Origin: Blepharisma stoltei
Lineage: Eukaryota; Ciliophora; Heterotrichea; Heterotrichida; Blepharismidae
Reading direction: 5' to 3'
Assembly (NCBI GenBank): GCA_914767885.1
Contig: CAJZBQ010000012.1
Coordinates: 248,001 to 312,000 of the forward strand
Length of the DNA stretch: 64,000 nucleotides
The position numbers and the translations under genes are program-made. This document shows, one piece after another, positions 45,037 to 55,438 of this stretch. The number at the start of each line of letters is the position of its first letter. The first letter of the stretch is position 1. Below the pieces are notes generated by a model. The model saw nothing but the letters and a program-made list of their open reading frames with translations, had not been told where the DNA came from and did not search any database.

Positions 45037-46113
45037 ATGTCATTAGATCGCAGTGAAATCAAAAAATATAAAGAATCCACACAATTTCAAGTCCGTAAAG
45101 AATCATATGATAAAATTATGCGTGAAAACCCTGGAAAATATCCATGTGTGATTATAAAAGGGAATCGCTGTAAATATAATATTCCAACACACAAGTAATT
45201 TATATTTAGATTTGCATTAGAAGGCTCCATGACAGTAAGTTGCTTCCTTTACACCCTTCGTAGATATTTCAAGCTTTCTCCAAAGCAAGGACTTTATCTA
45301 TATTTTTCTTAGTTAAATTGATAATTGTTTTTATAATATCATTAACTCTAATTTTGCATTAATAAGCTTTCGAATATCCAAAATAAAATAATAATGCTTA
45401 AATATCAATTAAAAAGAGATATATATCTTTGCGACACACTTCCAATGCTAGGAGCAAAAATCTCTGAACTTCACCATATACATTAAAATGAAACAAGTGT
45501 CAACCTGCCCTCATGGCGCAACTGTCCAGATCTTATAGTCACAGTGAATGGGACGGACTCCAAATCGTAACCTCAGGTAATGTGTATAGGGTCAGTTTTA
45601 ACTGCCTTCTTGTGGTTGGTAATGGAGGGTGCCCGGTAACATCCTTTGGATCCAATGACCCATGGGCATTCCTCTACCGAGAAATTGGGGGTTTCGGCCA
45701 TGGCCACAGTGGAACACAGTCTTTTCCTGTAGCTGTCGAAGGAAGACACTTCGACATCCGACAGACTCCAAGAACTGATTATTGGAGTCAAGTTACTCCA
45801 ATTGCCTGCATCATAGCTGCAAAAATCCATATGCCGCCCACTCAAAACTGAAGCCGCAAGGCAAGAAGGAGAGAGAAAGCACCGGAAGTGGCGCATAGAC
45901 TCCGGATGGTGGCGCATAGACTCCGGATGGAGTCGAAAAGCGGTAGAACATTCAGTATGGAAGGTCTTTAGTAACTGCGTCACCAATATGGCTAGCACCT
46001 GACTCTAAATAACCTAACCTAACCCTGAACTTCACCAACGATGTTCAGATGAAGATGGCTGCCTATATTTTGTTCTTACCAATCAAGAAGATAAAGGCGC
46101 TATGAGTGTATAG
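45037..46113 (+). CDS. ATG8: ATG8-like ubiquitin-fold autophagy protein (divergent)
   Basis: 125 residues after removing a 15-nt intron, a 123-bp IES and a retroposon insert. Alignment by eye: QVRKESYDKIMRENPGKYPC (family FEKRKAEAERIR..YPDRIPV), FALEGSMTVSCFLYTLRRYF (DLTVGQFVYVIRKRI), KLSPKQGLYLYL and LPMLGAKISELHQRCSDEDG, then LYFVLTNQEDKG. The glycine after DK would be exposed by an ATG4 protease removing AMSV. Acts by lipid conjugation on autophagosomes. Sequence is diverged, so a specialised paralogue is likely. Confidence 0.82.
45195..45209 (+). other. 15-nt intron
   Basis: GTAATTTATATTTAG, starting with an in-frame TAA. Removal joins PTHK to FALEGSM in the ATG8-like gene. Confidence 0.88.
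45301..45423. other. IES, 123 bp
   Basis: TA borders. Excision gives CTA-TAT-CTT-TGC and restores LYLYLCDTLPML, the conserved end of the ubiquitin fold. Confidence 0.83.
45476..46036 (+). mobile_element. Retroposon in an exon of the ATG8-like gene
   Basis: Inserted with a 12-bp duplication CTGAACTTCACC (45464-45475 and 46025-46036) that is itself coding (SELHQ). Tip ATATACATTAAAATG, tail CCTAACCTAACC; related to the copy at 41217. The reading frame of the element is more damaged here. TA pairs at 45477 and 46020 would remove 543 bp and leave an in-frame 18-nt footprint. Confidence 0.83.
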
Positions 46114-46312
46114 GCATAAAATACCTCATTTGTATATACTAATTAATTTTTTGCTATCCATCTTAGCAGCTATAGAGGATTATGACATCATGTCTCAAAC
46201 TTATGAATTATTCTTCTTAAATAATGCATTCAATAATCCTGATTAATCATTTACTATATCTTATGGAATCAAAGAATAGCAAATTAAAGTGTGTGACTCA
46301 TTTATTTTCTTA

Positions 46313-47374
46313 CTATAGAATATTTTTAAGAGTTGCAAAACGATTTTTGGGTATTTTCATATGCCTTGGACATTCTTTAGTAGACACCCCTAATGATAAT
46401 AAACTATCGCAATTGCTACAATGCTTTGATCTTGTAGGCGTAAGGGAATATTTTTTAAAGCTTTTAGCAGAAACACTTCTATATGGAACAAAACATTTGC
46501 AAGACCTATCTCTTTCTTTTTCCCTTGATCTTCCTCTAGGAGTAATTGATCTTCTCTCTCTTTTCAAAAATTTCTGATTGACATTATTTGCTTCATTCCT
46601 TACTGTTTTTCTATTTTTCAACAGATTTATAGTATCCTTCGCTTTGAACTCAGAATGCAATTTTTCTCTTAATCTATTATTTTCTTCTCTTAAAATATCG
46701 ATTTCTTTTAAAAGATTTCTCTCTCTTCTTCTTGATCCTTTTTGATGATTATTTTCATATACAGCATAGCTAAGTTCACATTTTCCCTCATTATCGAGAT
46801 TTTCTTTTTCAGACTCATAATAAGAATCAAATGAGTCTTTAAGAGTCCTTCCGATTTCTTCATTACTGAAGCTTTCAGAGTTTGATTGAAGGGTTTTCTT
46901 TGTAGAGGTGTTTAAGTCTGATCTTTTTATTGTGTTTTCTGAATTTTCCATTGCGATATCTTTGATATCGCATTTAATAGTCTCTTGAGGGGATGAGAGA
47001 TCAGTCTGGCACAAATTCTTGGCAGCCTTGATTCTTGTTTCGTTACTTGGAGTTATTCTTTCAGCAAATACTCTCGAAATTTCAACTGAACTCTTTGAAA
47101 CTTTCTCAGTAAAACTATTAGAAAGTTTATTTTTTCTATTTGATGGATATTTAGCTTGTGTATAAATCCCTTGGGAAAGTTTTAATTCAATTTCTTTTCT
47201 GAGAAAAGCTCTTCTTTCATCTGCAGCGAGAGGGCTTTTTCTTCGATTTCAATTTTCATGCTGTAGTGAAGAACTTAGACAATTTACGTTGATTTCTTTT
47301 AATTGGCCTTTAAGTTTTTGAATTTCCTGCCTCAGTTTATGATTTTCAACTTGCAACTTGTTCATTGTTGACAT
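46313..47374 (-). CDS. Coiled-coil hypothetical protein, 353 aa
   Basis: Starts MSTMNKLQVENHKLRQEIQK, a clear coiled coil, with another near KEIDILREENNRLREKL. One TGA (after LQHEN) is Trp. Basic Ser/Arg-rich C-terminal part with ITPRGRSREKERDRS and a cysteine pair HCSNC. Perhaps a basal-body or cytoskeletal protein; no family recognised. Confidence 0.75.
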
Positions 47375-47959
47375 TTAAATTTAATTTTATTAATGAATAG
47401 ATATGTAATTAGCAACTTTAAAAAATTTTTACAAACTCAAATAATTACTGATTGCTCTTTTCTAATTTCGACGTTTAAAAGAGCTCCGTATATTAAGATT
47501 TAATTATTTTTCTATTTTGTAAAATAATTAAATATGGCGCTTCGGTCCGGCCATGGTCTCCTGGCTATTAAGCCCGAGCACATATTTAATTACTCCCTAG
47601 GCTACAAGTTTTTACTTTTACGATAGTCGGCCAGAAATTCCATGTTTGAAATTTCTATGCAGGCAGCCTCGTCTGGCGAACAGCATGGTGATCCGTCCCA
47701 TTCTCTCTCCATCAACACAATTCTCAGGTGGAGAAGAGTAAACCCTTGGACGCCCAACAAGAGACAAATACCCGGTCTGGATATCACAGGGAGCTGCTCA
47801 ATAATCTAGCATAATGTTAATGTTAATGCTTCTATTTTTTAGAAGAAGTCTCTTTTCAATAATAAAAGGAAATTAAAATTTCAAGCATGAGACAAAACAT
47901 TTAATTAATATCATGTTAGAGAACATTAATAATTTTTATGTTTCTTTTTAATTTCCCTC
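47375..47959. mobile_element. Intergenic spacer with a retroposon-like insert
   Basis: 47534-47812 is GC-rich, starts AATTAAATATGGCGCTTCGG and ends ATAATGTTAATGTTAATGC, i.e. the same plan (ATG at the tip, short tandem tail). Target duplication not clear. Rest AT-rich. Confidence 0.5.
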
Positions 47960-48346
47960 TAACTCCCCCCCCCCTCCGTGAGCGAACAAAAAAATTTTGT
48001 TCGCTCACGGAGGGGGGTTAATTTTTTTTTTTTAAAAAAAATTTATATATAAATTTTATAAAAAATATTTTTTTCGAAATTTAAAAAAATCCTAATTTGC
48101 AAAAATTGGGAAGCAAATATTAATTTAATTTGCAAAAATTTATGTTTTAAAACGCAATTTGTTTAAAATTAAACAGAATTAGCTCTAGATTTCATTATAC
48201 TAATTATCACTTATATATCAAAATTTTTTTCCATTAAAATTTTTTCTATTAAAAAAATTTTTGTTCACTCACGGAGGGTGGGTTTTTAGTCAAAAAATGG
48301 CGATTTTTCTAATGGTTTTGTTCGCTCACGGAGGGGGGGGGGGGAG
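47960..48346. mobile_element. MITE-like IES, family B, copy 5
   Basis: TAA borders, same orientation as copy 3 and almost the same sequence. Lies 58 bp after the eIF4A stop. Confidence 0.86.
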
Positions 48347-48404
48347 TAAGCATTTATTAAACATTTATCGCAAGTCAGTTGAAAATAATCCAAATAATTA
48401 TTTG

Positions 48405-49768
48405 TTAAAGAATAGTTGCCACGTCTTCAGGCATCTCCTCTATTTGGGTTGAATAATGCTGCTCCAAATCTCTCAAGAACTGTGCGTCTTGCTCAGTCAC
48501 AAAGTTAATCGCAACTCCCTTTCTTCCGAATCTTCCACTTCTTCCGATTCTATGTAAGTAATTTTCATAGTTGGTTGGCATGTCATAATTAATGACCAAT
48601 GACACCTGCTGTACGTCAATTCCTCTAGCCAAAAGGTCAGTTGTGATTAAAACTCTGCTTGAACCGCTTCTGAACTCTCTCATAATGAGCTCTCTTTGTG
48701 TTTGCTCCATTTCTCCATGCATGAAGCTGACTACAAAGTCTTTATCAGTCATTTGCTGGGCTAAGGTTTCTATCCTCAAATATTGAGACTAAATGCTATT
48801 ATAATTTTCAAAAATATCTCACCCTATATAAAAAAACATTATTATAAAAAATTTATTTAATTGAATTCGAAATACCTTTTTCCTGGTATTGCAGTATATG
48901 ATGGCTTGGGTGATATCTAAGTTCTCATACAAATCAGAGAGTGTTGGGAATTTCCATTCTTCTTTTTCAATAGGAATATAGTATTGCTTAATACCTTCCA
49001 AGGTCAGCTCGTCTTTTTTGACGAGGATCCTGATAGGGTTTCTCATAAAATCTTCAGTTAGTTTAAGAATATCTGGAGCCATAGTAGCTGAGAACAAGCA
49101 GCATTGGATGTTCCCAGGGAGGTGTCTAAAGATCTCTTGGATTTGTTCTTTAAACCCTCGTGACAGCATTTCGTCAGCCTCATCAAGGATGAAAACTCTT
49201 AGATGTTGAGCTGACAAGTGGTTCCTGCTGAGCATGTCGAAAACTCGACCTGGGGTTCCTACGACGATATGGACTCCTCTTTCCAAAATTCTGATATTTT
49301 TTTTCATATATTTTATTTTTTTTAAGAAATAAATATATGTTTTTTTGCATTCATTGATACTAGAATATCCTCTTTGACTACAGTTCCTCCGATGCATGCA
49401 TGGCATTTGATGTGCATATACTCGCCAATTTGACTTATAACGCGGAAGATCTGTTGAGCAAGCTCTCTGGTAGGAGCAAGGACCAGAGCTTGTAATTGAT
49501 TGACTTCGGTATCGATGAGTTGGAGTGCGCCCACTGTAAAAGTTGCCGTTTTCCCTGTCCCTGACTGTGCCTGAGCAATTGTGTCATGGCCAAGGATAAT
49601 TGGCTTGATGCCTTTTTGTTGGATGGCTGACGGCTTTTCAAACCCGTAAGAGTAAATGCCGCGTAGCAGCTCTTCTTTAAGACCCATATCATCGAAACTC
49701 TCAATGGATTCATCCCAATTGGATTCAATGATAAAGTCTTCAGCTTGTCCGGCCATAGGTTCAGCCAT
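48405..49768 (-). CDS. EIF4A: DEAD-box RNA helicase eIF4A
   Basis: 396 residues after excision of two IESs. Q motif [61 protein letters not shown], then [19 protein letters not shown] and [13 protein letters not shown]. Unwinds mRNA 5' leaders in translation initiation. Start at [12 protein letters not shown] chosen by family length; a longer upstream frame exists. eIF4A-III cannot be fully excluded. Confidence 0.94.
48771..48872. other. IES, 102 bp, in eIF4A
   Basis: TA borders. Excision joins CNTRKKV to [12 protein letters not shown], as in the family; other TA pairs break the frame. Confidence 0.9.
49295..49365. other. IES, 71 bp, in eIF4A
   Basis: TA borders inside GATAT. Excision gives [21 protein letters not shown], matching the conserved segment before motif Ib/TPGR. 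Confidence 0.92.
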
Positions 49769-50196
49769 TTTATATATCCACCTCTCAATTTTCAAGAATT
49801 TAGTAAGAATATTCATGAACTCTTGGAAAGTCATTATAGAGGTAGAAGGAAGGGAAAAAAAGATGATGGGAATGATTCGGATAGATATAAGAATAAAGAT
49901 TAGGAAAAAATAAAAATTTTTATATAGGTGAAAATTAAAAGTTTAACGGATGAAGATCGATAATGCCATATTAGCTTCTAATAACAACTAAAAAATACTG
50001 ACGTCATTTGGGATCACTAATTAAAATTTGATAATTTTTTAGAATGCATTTTGTAATAGTCTCTGTGAGGGATGTCAATAAAGTTATATAAAATTATTAA
50101 AAAATGATTTATTTTGAGACACTATCTAATAAAAAACATAAAATTATTTACTCTCACTAATGTCAAATTTTATTTAAAAAAATAATTAATAGCACA
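49769..50196. other. Intergenic region between divergent genes
   Basis: AT-rich DNA between the divergent eIF4A and RCC1-repeat genes, so it should hold both promoters. A purine-rich stretch lies at 49835-49910. Confidence 0.4.
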
Positions 50197-51945
50197 ATGG
50201 GACAAATTCTCACGAAATCTCCAATGGTTCTTAACCTCGACAACGACCCAAATTCTAAAGCAAAACACTCTCGATGCTTGTATGCATTTGGGTGTAACTC
50301 AGAAAATCAATGTGGGAGTAATCAAGGCTATATATTCCGAGAAAAAATCGTTTTGCAAGCATCTGCAGGATCATCTCATAATTTGGTAATCCTTAAAGGA
50401 GGACAGCTGGCTGCATGGGGTTCTAACCAATATGGACAAGCAGGCACCCAGGGCTTAGGCTGGGTTGAATCTTGAATATATAATCCTCCATCTATATTTC
50501 CAGTAATTTTTGAACGCCAATTCAGCAAAGTTCAAGTTACTCAGATTTCAGCTGGTCACTGGCATTCTACTTGCATTTCTGATATTGGACTTCTTTTTAC
50601 ATGGGGATTAGGGACAAGTGGCCAGCTTGGATATCCTCCTGTTGGAGATGATTTTATGAAAGTTGAAAGAGGAAAGGAAAGATATGTCCTATATCCTAAA
50701 CTTGTAGAAAGCTTGGGCAGTATTCCTATGAGCCACGTGGCATGCGGAGGAACTTTTACTGTTGCTGTTTCGCAAATGGGACAAGTTTATATGAATTTTT
50801 ATAAAAATTTGTAATAATTTGAAATAAAAAACCAATTAAGATATTTAATGTAAATAGCATACTTTTGGAAGATGAAGATATGGAGTCTTAGGCAATGGAG
50901 AACAAGAAAATCGTGCTGAGCCGAAAATTGTGGAATCATTAGCAAGTGTAAGAGTTGAAAAAGTTGCATGTGGGCTAAATCATGTATTAGCACTTACAGG
51001 ATCAGGAAAAGTATATCAGTGGGGAAATCAAAGCACAAATGACGATATTGCTGATATAGAAATCCCAGAATTATTGACAAATATTGATGGAGCTACTCAT
51101 ATCTCCTGTGGCGAGCATCATAGTGCCGTATTATGCAGCCACAATCAGAATAATTTATATACGTGGGGTTTGAATAATTATGGGCAGTTAGGCCATGAAA
51201 CTTCAACAAGATTTTCTGCGGTTCCGGATAAGGTTGAAATAGCAAGTAAAATTTCAACAATAGGATGTGGAGGATTTTTTACAGTAGCTTTATTGAAATC
51301 TGGAGACCTTTTAGGGTGGGGGAATAATAAATATGGACAATTAAGAATAAACCAATTTGAATGCTCAAAACCTACATTAATTTTGAAAGGAAGCTTGCAA
51401 AAAGTGTCTGATGTTGTATGTGGGCATGGACATATACTGGTTTTGTATAGAAAAGATGTAGATTTTGAAGCTGACTCCCCCCCCCTTTTAAATTGAAACA
51501 AAATATAGGTAAAATTCCTACTTTTTTGGGAAATTACCCCCCCTTTAAATTGAAACAAAATTTTATTATAATAGAAAATTTTATAGGGTAAAAATCATTA
51601 TTTTATATGTAAATACGTTAATACCCTATTTAATATGCTTCAAACATATAAGATTTAGAAATTAAACTCTATTTTGTCCAATTGTTATAGGAGAGTTAGA
51701 AGAATACCATTTCAGCAAGTTTACACTTTGAGATTGAGAAATTTATGAATTAATTTTTCATGAAATTATAAAATTTTATCTCTGAAAAAAAATTTTTATA
51801 TATAAATTTTTTTATAAAAAAATTTTCTTAACCCCCCTTTAAATTGAAACAAAATTTTTTGTTTCAATTTAAAGGGGGGGGGAGTGAGCAAAGTCTTGCA
51901 AGGTCTGCTCGACAGGAAGATTATTCATCTGCTAATTTTATTTAG
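50197..51945 (+). CDS. RCC1-repeat protein
   Basis: 421 residues after removing two IESs (70 and 413 bp). At least six propeller repeats: LYAFGCNSENQCG, LAAWGSNQYGQAG, LFTWGLGTSGQLG, YTFGRWRYGVLGNG, LYTWGLNNYGQLG and LLGWGNNKYGQL, with ISAGHWHSTC-type linkers. The family acts in Ran exchange or other scaffolds; no extra domain tells which. TGA at 50473 and 50873 are Trp. It ends 29 bp from a convergent gene. Confidence 0.92.
50790..50859. other. IES, 70 bp
   Basis: TA borders in the RCC1 gene. Excision gives GQVYTFGRWRYGVLG. Confidence 0.88.
51472..51884. mobile_element. MITE-like IES, family C, copy 2, with TGA borders
   Basis: Same family as 24143 but in the opposite orientation. Left border GCTGACTCCCC, right border GGGAGTGAGCA: the direct repeat is TGA, not TA. 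Precise removal joins DFEA to EQSLARSARQED in frame and the sum of the gene is divisible by three. Confidence 0.85.
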
Positions 51946-51974
51946 AAATTTTTAAAATAATAATTACAATACAG

Positions 51975-53590
51975 CTATAATGCTGCAGCAACTGCAAAAT
52001 CAATTAGAATGACAACAGGAATCCCAATAATCACAATAGCAATAAGTGTAAATGTTCACATGAATCCTTGGTTTACCATTGCAAAATACCAAGTTTTAAA
52101 CTCTTTTCTATATGTCATAAAATATATTTCTTGGTTTAAATCACGAATATTTAAAATATTCTTTATCATGGTTTTCCATGTTTCTGGAGCATAGCTAAAT
52201 TGGGAGGTTTTTAAGCAGTAATACTGATTGGGAACTTCTTTAAAATATCAGTCAATGCAAAGCTCAGGAATTGGGACCATGTTTTTGAAGGGGTTTGGCA
52301 TTAATTTGGTATTGTGATGAACTCTGTATTCAAGAGTAGCTACAGAGAATAGAAGACACAAAAGGAAGCATCAGGCAATTATATTAGCAAATGGGATTAG
52401 TAGGCCAATTATAAGAATTCCGAGGATTAGATATTTCTGCCTTGCTGTAAAGTTTTCTATCATGATTAAAGAAGGAGGAATCATAGTCAAAGAAATGCCG
52501 TTGACTTTGTTGAAGGGTCAATTATAAGCGTAGATAATGGAATTATAAGCTAGGATTTTGTTATTAGGTCTGTTTAAGAGTATTGGAGAAGCTCTTGAAT
52601 TTTGGCTTTCTCTGTGAAAAATTTCAATCTCTATTTTATATATATTAGATTAGATTAGACTACAATGGGCATTTATAGTCCCTATTCCTGAAGAGTTGTA
52701 CCTTCCGTAGGCGAACGCCTGCGAGGCGGATGCCTCAAGGCAGATTGAGCTGGGCCGAAAACACCCAGTTTTTCTGGCAGAGTCATTTTCCCTCCTGGTC
52801 TGGTCAAAGCCATATAATATCGGGAACCTCCATTTCCAATAGCTTAGACCAGATCATCCAATGGAGGGACCTTTTTAGACTGAAGAGACGAGCTCTGAAA
52901 TATTCGTCTAGCATGTCTTCCCCTTTTTCTCCGAGGAAAAAATTCAATGTGGCTACATCAGATTCGAGAGATACCACAAAAACAGCTTGGCAAGGTATAG
53001 CAGTTGCCGATGTTGGCGCTCAATGCGCCATCATCAGGCAACACCAGACAAGGGTCCACACAGGAAATGGGTTCCACGTGTGGAGCCCTTTTTAACACGT
53101 GGAGAATCCTCACTTCCACGCACCAAAAAGAGCTCCACACGTGGAATCCATTTTCCGTGTGGATCCTTGTCTGGTTTTGCCCGATGATGGCGCATTGAGC
53201 GCCATCAATGGGCAACTACCATATGTTTCCCTGCATCTATTGGACATCCATTTTGGGCCTGAGCACTGCTGTCAAAAAAGATGCAAAAAACTGCAGCTCA
53301 AGCCAGACCACTAATCAGCAGAAATAGTGATAGGCCTCTAGCTTCTAGGCTAGTCCAACCCTTGAGCAGCTCTTTGTACCAGCAACCACACGGATATATA
53401 AGGACACCCGCAACGGGGAGGACGGATCGCTCGTTGCCAGCATTTTATGTTTTATCTTATATTTATACTTTTTAAAAGCTCTAACAATGGAGTTAATCTA
53501 TCACTAAAAATTATGACAATAAACAAATTTATGATCTATATCTTTGAGCTTTGAGCGCAAAAGTCTTATAAATGTGTGTTTAAACTTAAA
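51975..53590 (-). CDS. Multispanning membrane protein, 5' part broken by a retroposon-bearing insert
   Basis: The clear part (about 220 codons, 52632 to the TAG at 51975) has three hydrophobic segments (LILGILIIGLLIPFANIIA, CFLLCLLFSVA and the C-terminal FTLIAIVIIGIPVVILI) and several TGA-Trp codons. Upstream, beyond the retroposon, FIRLLRSKLKDI lies in a frame that can be joined at TA (removing about 905 bp) to IEIFHRESQNS. The start codon is not found. No family recognised. Confidence 0.6.
52645..53450 (-). mobile_element. Retroposon with an internal fold-back
   Basis: Minus-strand tip ACATAAAATGCTGGCAACG opens MLATSDPSSPLRVS; tail of TTAGATTAGATTAGA at 52645. The start codon context and first residues resemble the other tips (MVLTD.P, MVTTDHP). 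A GC-rich fold-back lies within. Confidence 0.65.
53003..53215. repeat. 213-bp fold-back with a smaller palindrome in its loop
   Basis: Arms from GTTGCCGATGTTGGCGCTCA to the complement, about 90 bp each, imperfect. The loop region has CCACGTGTGGAGCCCTTTTT...CACGTGGAGAATCCTC, closely similar to the loop of the IES at 62786-62961. Confidence 0.75.
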
Positions 53591-54123
53591 TACATCATAG
53601 AAATTAATTTAAATTATTTAAAGCAAGCCTAGGATAAATACATAATTATCTATATCGCTTAATTATTATGTAAATGTGCATTCATATAATTCAGCTTAAA
53701 TTCAAAGTATATACGATTGTGTTTTGCTGAAAGCTAAATAACCGCTTTTTAATAATTTTTTGGAGTAAACTCATATTTTTCTCTAAATTTCCTTTTCAGC
53801 CCAATTATTGTCATCGTTGCTCTTACTACGATATAATTTTCCATTTCTTTAATAGCATAGCACATCTACTCTTCTTTTCTAAGGTATCAAAAATAATATC
53901 TCTTCTAAAGATTTCTTTTAGGGATCACAATCTTAAATTGGCTTATCTTTTTCCTATTCTTTAATTATTGCAAAAATTATTTATTGGCAATTTTTATTCC
54001 TAAAAATTTTATTAGTTATTTTAAACCACGAGATGCTTTCATTAATTTTCAGGTTTTCTGGCTGTCTAAATAATAATTAATTATTCTTATCGAATTCCTA
54101 CTCAGAATATACATCAAATAGCT
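53591..54123. other. Intergenic spacer
   Basis: AT-rich DNA upstream of the membrane-protein gene. I see no gene or repeat in it. Confidence 0.4.
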
Positions 54124-54456
54124 CTAAAATATATTACAAATATTTTGGTTGCTATTATCATTCTTCCTCCTACCTATAGGAAACAAGCAGCAACTTGTAT
54201 TTTCAGTTGGATTTATAGTCATAGACTCATTTCTGGGCTTTAGATGTCCAATTAAGGTAATCATTGACTCAGTTGTGTTTCCATTTGTCAAACTTTGATA
54301 GTTATCAATAGATGCAAAAACATCTTCTCGTGATTCTCGTCTTCCTATTGTCATAATGCTTAGAGCTTGCCCTGAATCATTTGATTCTGTATCTATTCTA
54401 CTTTGAGGTTTTAATAGCATTAATTTTTTATCAGAATAAAAGGAGCAAAAATTCAA
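54124..54456 (-). CDS. Small hypothetical protein
   Basis: 110 codons ending TAG (start may be internal, at MLLKPQSRID). Hydrophilic with two GRRE/GRRK motifs (MTIGRRESRED, FPIGRRKNDN). No homology recognised; composition is protein-like, but the call is weak. Confidence 0.45.
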   Translation of the reverse strand: MNFCSFYSDKKLMLLKPQSRIDTESNDSGQALSIMTIGRRESREDVFASIDNYQSLTNGNTTESMITLIGHLKPRNESMTINPTENTSCCLFPIGRRKNDNSNQNICNIF

Positions 54457-55438
54457 TTTCTATTAATTTTGAAAATATAGCTGAATACATTATAAGTCTG
54501 ACTATTTATCTATGTGTCACCTAAAAAAATTAGGCTTTAAGGAGTTTTTTCTATTGATTTATTAATTGGTTGATTGATTGATTTAAAGCAAATATGAATT
54601 CAAATTTGAATTTGTATAGGCAGGAAGAATAAATCTGGTATATTGGCAAAACCTAATAGAGAAGACTAAATGGCTAAGCATTAATTATTTTGTATAATTA
54701 ACTCATAAAAATAATGTTACTTATTGCATGAGAAAATAATTATTGAAAAATAAATCAGCTTTTGTATAATAATTGCAATATAATTTTTCACCTGAAACTA
54801 TTAAATCCTATTCTTTTATGTCATTCATAAATTCTATAAATTCTTCTCATTGCACATTCCTCCCTTCATCGAGCGACAAATATTTAGAGTCTTACATTTT
54901 TATGGCTCCACGCAAATGATATTGCACTTTTGATAGTGCGGTATTTCCTCGAGAAAGTTTGTTCGAATTTTTTTGATAGTGAGACATTTGACGGAAAAAA
55001 CCCGTTAAATTCGGCCAAATGGCGCACTATTTTAAAATTTCGACCAAATTTACTATGTTGAAATTCATACTATCTGAAGCACACGATTATTGGGCCTGCA
55101 CCCATTTTAATATATTTTCTTAATTTAATTTATCATAATTCTGTCTGCAGAATCCTTGTATTTAAAAATAATTTACAAATTTATTGAGAATTATAGGTAT
55201 TTAAAAGAAAAACCTAACACTCCCAATTTTAGCAATTTTTTAATGGAAATTGTTTGCTCAAGGATTGGGGGGAGTAAGAAGCCAATCAAAATGAATAACG
55301 GAGCTGTATTTATATTTATGAATATTTAAATTGTTCGAAATCAGCCTTCGAATTAATTTTGCTCATTTTTATAAACGAATTCTATAAATAAAGCCAATTT
55401 AAAATTTGAATACTTTTCATCTAAATTAAGTAATAAAA
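54457..55438. other. Spacer with two element remnants
   Basis: 54880-55116 is slightly GC-richer and ends CACCCATTTTAATATAT, a retroposon tip. 55219-55275 resembles the ends of a small MITE (CTCCCAATTTTAGCAATTTTT ... TCAAGGATTGGGGGGAGTAA, family-D-like). No gene. Confidence 0.4.

Larger units (their letters stand above)
52632..53536. other. Putative IES, about 905 bp, retroposon-bearing
   Basis: Proposed from frame continuity and TA borders only; the retroposon occupies nearly all of it. Confidence 0.45.

Noticed and set aside
46008-46026. CCTAACCTAACCC resembling a ciliate telomere repeat
   Set aside because: It is the tail of a retroposon with a clear target duplication; other copies have TTAGA or TAATCC tails at the same place.
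52009-52194. Plus-strand frame after the RCC1 gene
   Set aside because: Antisense of a membrane-protein gene whose own frame is evident once TGA is read as Trp.
35340-55275. Poly(C)/poly(G) runs as possible sequencing artefacts
   Set aside because: They occur at matching positions in many elements, with consistent neighbours; only their exact lengths are doubtful.
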